Assembly: GCF_001905345.1 (NCBI RefSeq)
Contig: NZ_LFBV01000001.1
Span: 24,041-88,040 of the forward strand
Direction of reading: 5' to 3'
Length of the DNA: 64,000 nucleotides
DNA from: Streptomyces uncialis
GTDB lineage: Bacteria; Actinomycetota; Actinomycetes; Streptomycetales; Streptomycetaceae
Part shown: positions 61,007 through 64,000 of the stretch, in pieces
Numbering within the stretch: position 1 is the first letter of the stretch
Layout: every line of letters begins with the position of its first letter
Notes under the pieces: model-generated
Told to the model about the DNA's origin: nothing
What the model saw: only the letters and a program-made list of their open reading frames with translations
The model's database searches: none
Program-made: the position numbers and the translations under genes

Positions 61007-61693
61007 ATGGATCTTCTGCCGACGCACCTGGGCCCCTTCCACCCGAGAGGCCCGATGCTCGACCTCGCACTGCTTCTCCTCCCGTTGGGCCTCGTCGCCA
61101 TGGTGCGGCTGGTACCGAAGGCGTACCGCGTCGCGGCGGAGGGCGGGGACGGGGACGGCAGCGGTGACCATGGCGGCGGCGAGTACGGCGACGGTGGCCG
61201 CAGCATGGCGAGCATGGCCCGGCGCGCCGAGGAGATCCGGGCGCGCGCCGCTCGCGAGCGGGCGCAGACTGCGGCGCTCCTCGACGGCACCCGCGAGGAC
61301 GACACCTTGGCGGACGGCACCTCCGCGGACGAAGCCTCCGAAGCCTCCGCAGGCGGCACCTTCGTGGGCGACGTTCGTCCCGCGCGGGCCGGAGCGGCCC
61401 GCGCTGCCGGGTCCGGGGGCGGCGGCGGGCCCGTCCCCGGGGGCGATGACCGTCGGCAGGCCCGTGCGTCCGACGGTCCGCGCGAGGAACGTGTGCCGAC
61501 CTTCGGCGCCACCCGTCCCGGGACGGTCCCCGGCGGGACGGAGGCCCCGGCCGCGCCCGCCCAGTCCCGGGACGAGGCCGAACGGGCCGCCGCCGAGGCC
61601 GAACTGCGTGTCACCGTCGCGGAACTCGCCTCCGACCTGGCCGAACGCCTGGTCCGGCAGCGTGCACGTGTCATCGGCAAGAAGCACGGCTGA
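61007..61693 (+). CDS. Membrane-anchored protein of unknown function with charged disordered tail
   Basis: A 228-residue protein. One hydrophobic helix near the N-terminus (about 17-34, LDLALLLLPLGLVAMVRLV), a Gly/Asp linker, an Arg/Ala-rich segment likely to form a coiled coil (MARRAEEIRARAARERAQ), a long disordered Gly/Pro/Ala region, and a C-terminal helix (AEAELRVTVAELASDLAERLV) of coiled-coil look. No family is recognised. Third-position GC bias supports this frame over the antisense frames. ATG at 61007 follows TAGGACC. Confidence 0.65.
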   Translation: MDLLPTHLGPFHPRGPMLDLALLLLPLGLVAMVRLVPKAYRVAAEGGDGDGSGDHGGGEYGDGGRSMASMARRAEEIRARAARERAQTAALLDGTREDDTLADGTSADEASEASAGGTFVGDVRPARAGAARAAGSGGGGGPVPGGDDRRQARASDGPREERVPTFGATRPGTVPGGTEAPAAPAQSRDEAERAAAEAELRVTVAELASDLAERLVRQRARVIGKKHG

Positions 61694-62043
61694 CCACCCC
61701 CGCGGCCACCCCGACCCCCACCGCAGCCGTCCCACCCTCAGGGTCCCGGCCGGAGCCCCGGCCGCCGGGGAAGCCCGACCGGCTACCGACCGCTGACCGC
61801 CGACCTACCGACCGCTGACCGCCGACTACCGGCCGCCCGCCCGTCATCACGCCCCCGCAACCCGCCCCCGCATCCACCGCCTACGCACCGTGCGGGCAGC
61901 GCCACCGGGGCCGTCGTCAACGCGGCGCCGTGGAGATCACCCTCTCGGCCGAAGGGCGCGGGGGCCGGTAACCGCCTGACCAGCACAGGCGCCCGCGAGG
62001 TCACAGCAGCCCCTCCCGTCACTCTCATGCGCATACTGGACAT
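61694..62043. other. Intergenic region with a 22-bp tandem duplication
   Basis: 350 bases with no gene. CTACCGACCGCTGACCGCCG recurs at 61783 and 61805, a step of 22 bases, followed by a partial third copy. The rest is C-rich and without codon bias. The promoter of the MpaB-type gene must be at the right end; no clear hexamer pair was found. Confidence 0.55.
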
Positions 62044-62976
62044 ATGTCATCCCGTGTCCAGTCTTTTCGTCCCGCCGCCACCGGAGCCGTCACCCACGGT
62101 GACGGACCGGTGCGCGGCCCCGACCCCGAGCCCCCTCCGCCCGGAGGGCTCCTGTGGAACGACATCGGTGACATCCGCACCCTGATCACCCTCGCCCCGG
62201 CCTTCATCCTCCAGGTCGCCCACCCCGCCGTGGGGGCCGGTGTCGACGACCATTCCGCGTTCCGGACGGACCCGTGGGGCCGCGGCGTCCGGTCCATGCG
62301 TTCCGTCCTGCTCTGGGTGTACGGCGGTGAGCAAGCCGTCGAGGAGGGCCGCCGGCTGCGCGCCCTGCACCGGTCGATCACCGGCGCCGACGCCCACGGC
62401 CGTCCCTACCACGCGCTGCACGCCCGCACCTACGCCTGGGTGCACGCCACCGGATTCCCCATCAGCCGTTATGCCCACCCCTATCTGTGGGGGCGCCCGT
62501 TCACCCCCGCCGAGGAACGGCGGCTGTACGCCGAGTGGCGCCAGGTCGGACAGATCCTCGGTATCCCCGAACGGGAACTCCCGCTCACCGTCGAGGAGTT
62601 CTGGCCGTACTACCACCGGGTACTCGCGGAGCTGGAGATGACACGGGTGGCCCGGGAACTGCTGGACCCGGACGCGCCGTTGCCCGTGTTCGACCTCGGC
62701 CCCCGGCTGCTGCGGGTACCGGTGCGCGCGCTGTGGCCGGTGCTGCGCCCGCTGTTCCTGCGGCTGCGCCGCTTCCTGTCGATCGGCCTCCTGCCGCCCG
62801 AGGCGCGTGCCGTGCTCGGACTGCCCTGGACCCCCCGCCAGGAGCGCGGGCTGAGCCTCCTGTGCAAGGTGGTGAGCACCGTGGTCCCCCGGCTCCCGTC
62901 CCGGCTGCGCTACTTCCCCTCCGCGCACGCGGCGCGCGTCCGCCACGGACTGGGCCGACCGCGGGGGAACGGCTAG
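62044..62976 (+). CDS. MpaB-type oxygenase (DUF2236, latex-clearing-like)
   Basis: A 310-residue protein of the MpaB/Lcp-like haem oxygenase group. Markers: DIGDIRTLITLAPAFILQVAHPAVGAGVDDHSAFRTDPWGR with the conserved His and Asp, a GRPYHALHARTYAWVHATG region with the second His, and EEFWPYYHRVL. Such proteins cleave or oxidise hydrophobic substrates; latex clearing protein is the best known member. No signal peptide. ATG at 62044 has no ribosome site, so a leaderless start is possible. A hairpin follows at 63038-63079. Confidence 0.87.
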   Translation: MSSRVQSFRPAATGAVTHGDGPVRGPDPEPPPPGGLLWNDIGDIRTLITLAPAFILQVAHPAVGAGVDDHSAFRTDPWGRGVRSMRSVLLWVYGGEQAVEEGRRLRALHRSITGADAHGRPYHALHARTYAWVHATGFPISRYAHPYLWGRPFTPAEERRLYAEWRQVGQILGIPERELPLTVEEFWPYYHRVLAELEMTRVARELLDPDAPLPVFDLGPRLLRVPVRALWPVLRPLFLRLRRFLSIGLLPPEARAVLGLPWTPRQERGLSLLCKVVSTVVPRLPSRLRYFPSAHAARVRHGLGRPRGNG

Positions 62977-63037
62977 CCGCCCCCACCCGCCCTGCCGCCC
63001 CCACAGGTCCCCTCACAAGGCCCCCAGGCACGCCCAC

Positions 63038-63079
63038 CCGTCGTCCCGCTGGACCGCCGCCGGTCGAGCGGGACGACGG
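63038..63079 (+). terminator. 13-bp hairpin after the MpaB-type gene
   Basis: CCGTCGTCCCGCT at 63038-63050 pairs perfectly with 63067-63079; the 16-base interior can pair further (GACCG with CGGTC). It lies 62 bases past the MpaB-type stop. Confidence 0.75.
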
Positions 63080-63132
63080 CGGCGTGAACCGCACTCTTTT
63101 GCGTGGGAGTTGACAGGAGTACCTTCCCGCGC

Positions 63133-64000
63133 ATGCCGATACATGAGCGTCACCCACGCCTCAGTCATCAGCAACCCCACACCGGACCCCGTACCCCCAC
63201 CCCACCGCACCTGACCCGAGGACGGCTCCGCGGCGTCCTCGCCACCCTCACGCTCACCGCGCTCGCCCTCACCGTGACCGCCACCCCGCCCCTCACGGGC
63301 ACCGCCACGGCCGCCCCACCAAGCGCCCCGGCACCCGCGTCCGCCGCCCACCGGGAAACAGCCCCGGCCGTCCCGCGCGGCACCGTCCCGGACGTCCCCA
63401 CCACGGACGGAGCGGCCTCCGACAGATTGCTCACGGACGGAGCGACCACGGACAGAGCGGCACCCGACAGATCGGTCACGGACAGACCGCCCAGCGACGG
63501 AGCCGCGTCCACCGCCCCGCCCAGCCGCCCGGTCCACTCCTACGAGAACGCGATCCGTGAGTCCGTCTGGGTCGACACCCGTCTCGACCTCGACGACGAC
63601 GGACGCTCCGACCGGGTCGCCGTCGACATCGTGCGCCCCTCCGAACCGGCCCGCCAGGGCCGGGACGTCCCCGTCATCATGGACGCCAGCCCCTACTACG
63701 CCTGCTGCGGACGCGGCAACGAAGGCCAGCGCAAGGCGTACGACGCGGACGGCGACCCCGTCACCTTCCCGCTGTACTACGACAACTACTTCGTCCCCCG
63801 GGGCTACGCCTTCGCCGCGGTCGACCTCACCGGGACCAGCCGCTCCGACGGCTGCGTCGATGTCGGCGGACGCTCCGACATCACCTCCGCCAAGGCCGTG
63901 GTGGACTGGCTGAACGGCCGAGCCCGCGCCTACACCACCCGCGAAGGCGGCGTCCGCACCCACGCCGACTGGACCAACGGCCGCACCGGCATGATCGGCA
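63133..64000 (+). CDS. Secreted Xaa-Pro dipeptidyl-peptidase / CocE-type hydrolase, N-terminal part
   Basis: The first 289 codons; the gene runs off the right edge. It has a signal peptide (hydrophobic core near residues 36-55), then a 75-residue Ala/Pro/Asp-rich linker with repeated TDGA/TDR units, then the beginning of an alpha/beta-hydrolase domain of the X-Pro dipeptidyl-peptidase (S15) group: ESVWVDTRLDLDDDG, VPVIMDASPYY and YAFAAVDLTGTSRSDGC. The catalytic Ser region would lie beyond the window. ATG at 63133 is 13 bases after AGGAG. Probably an exported protease or esterase. Confidence 0.82.
   Translation, partial: MPIHERHPRLSHQQPHTGPRTPTPPHLTRGRLRGVLATLTLTALALTVTATPPLTGTATAAPPSAPAPASAAHRETAPAVPRGTVPDVPTTDGAASDRLLTDGATTDRAAPDRSVTDRPPSDGAASTAPPSRPVHSYENAIRESVWVDTRLDLDDDGRSDRVAVDIVRPSEPARQGRDVPVIMDASPYYACCGRGNEGQRKAYDADGDPVTFPLYYDNYFVPRGYAFAAVDLTGTSRSDGCVDVGGRSDITSAKAVVDWLNGRARAYTTREGGVRTHADWTNGRTGMIG
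63405..63505 (+). repeat. Diverged ACGGACGGAGC / ACGGACAGA units in the peptidase linker
   Basis: Seven or so imperfect copies of a 9-18-base unit code the TDGA-TDR linker between signal peptide and catalytic domain. The repeats stay in frame. Confidence 0.6.

Noticed and set aside
63110..63115. TTGACA as promoter of the secreted peptidase gene
   Set aside because: The -10 would fall on or after the ATG at 63133 with standard spacing, and no TANNNT is there.

Overview
The window is one stretch of a very GC-rich actinomycete chromosome, almost certainly Streptomyces. The evidence is third-codon-position GC bias in every convincing frame, frequent GTG/TTG starts with purine-rich ribosome sites, and a typical gene set: AfsR/SARP regulator, WhiB-like and SsgA-like proteins, small laccase, a chaplin-like peptide, a MAB_1171c-type membrane protein and many secreted proteins. 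I see no rRNA, tRNA, transposase, integrase, phage gene or CRISPR array. About 48 protein genes are supported. Many of the longest open frames are antisense shadows and were left out.

Layout. 0-0.5 kb: edge of an NHLM-type peptide export locus (HlyD-like protein, cut by the window edge) with a Cys-free GG-leader peptide. 0.9-8 kb: acyl-CoA ligase, then a tightly coupled four-gene minus-strand operon (XRE regulator, ImmA/IrrE-type HELWH metalloprotease, MAB_1171c-like membrane protein, FAD oxidoreductase), with a lone MmyB-type ligand-binding protein transcribed away from it. 8-16 kb: membrane sulfatase, an ssuE gene behind a leaderless cysteine-containing leader peptide, and an AfsR-like regulator divergent from an imine reductase. 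15-27 kb: GH4 enzyme, EamA transporter/TetR pair around a 58-bp perfect palindrome, DUF2510 protein, an LAL-like ATPase without HTH, a YerB-type lipoprotein, and a divergent DNA ligase/LigD-polymerase pair.

27-36 kb is a secreted redox and copper neighbourhood: ThuA/PQQ sugar-dehydrogenase protein coupled to a cupredoxin/DUF1080 protein, a divergent small laccase, and a lipoprotein cupredoxin, with a chaplin-like peptide and a TPR protein between them. 36-44 kb: VOC protein, WhiB-like protein, acyl-ACP desaturase behind three phased operators, DDAH, ABC-F protein, GPP34 and PEP-mutase proteins. 44-54 kb: RidA-GntR-GGT operon with a FadR-type operator, YoaK-like and NCS1 membrane proteins, SsgA-like protein, Ycf48-like secreted protein, YciI, endonuclease V. 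54-64 kb: saccharopine-dehydrogenase-like protein, a CoA-transferase/thiolase/FadB operon, MpaB-type oxygenase, and the start of a secreted Xaa-Pro/CocE-type peptidase.

Four intergenic islands (about 16.9, 33.3, 43.6 and 50.3 kb) hold one diverged repeat family with a GGGGCGCGGGGAACTGCGC-like core, phased at 69-77 bp. The features I rank highest are the 58-bp palindrome, the leaderless Cys leader peptide, the phased triple operator of the desaturase gene, the XRE-protease-membrane-FAD cassette and the repeat islands. Family names come from recognised motifs and from memory; no database search was run.
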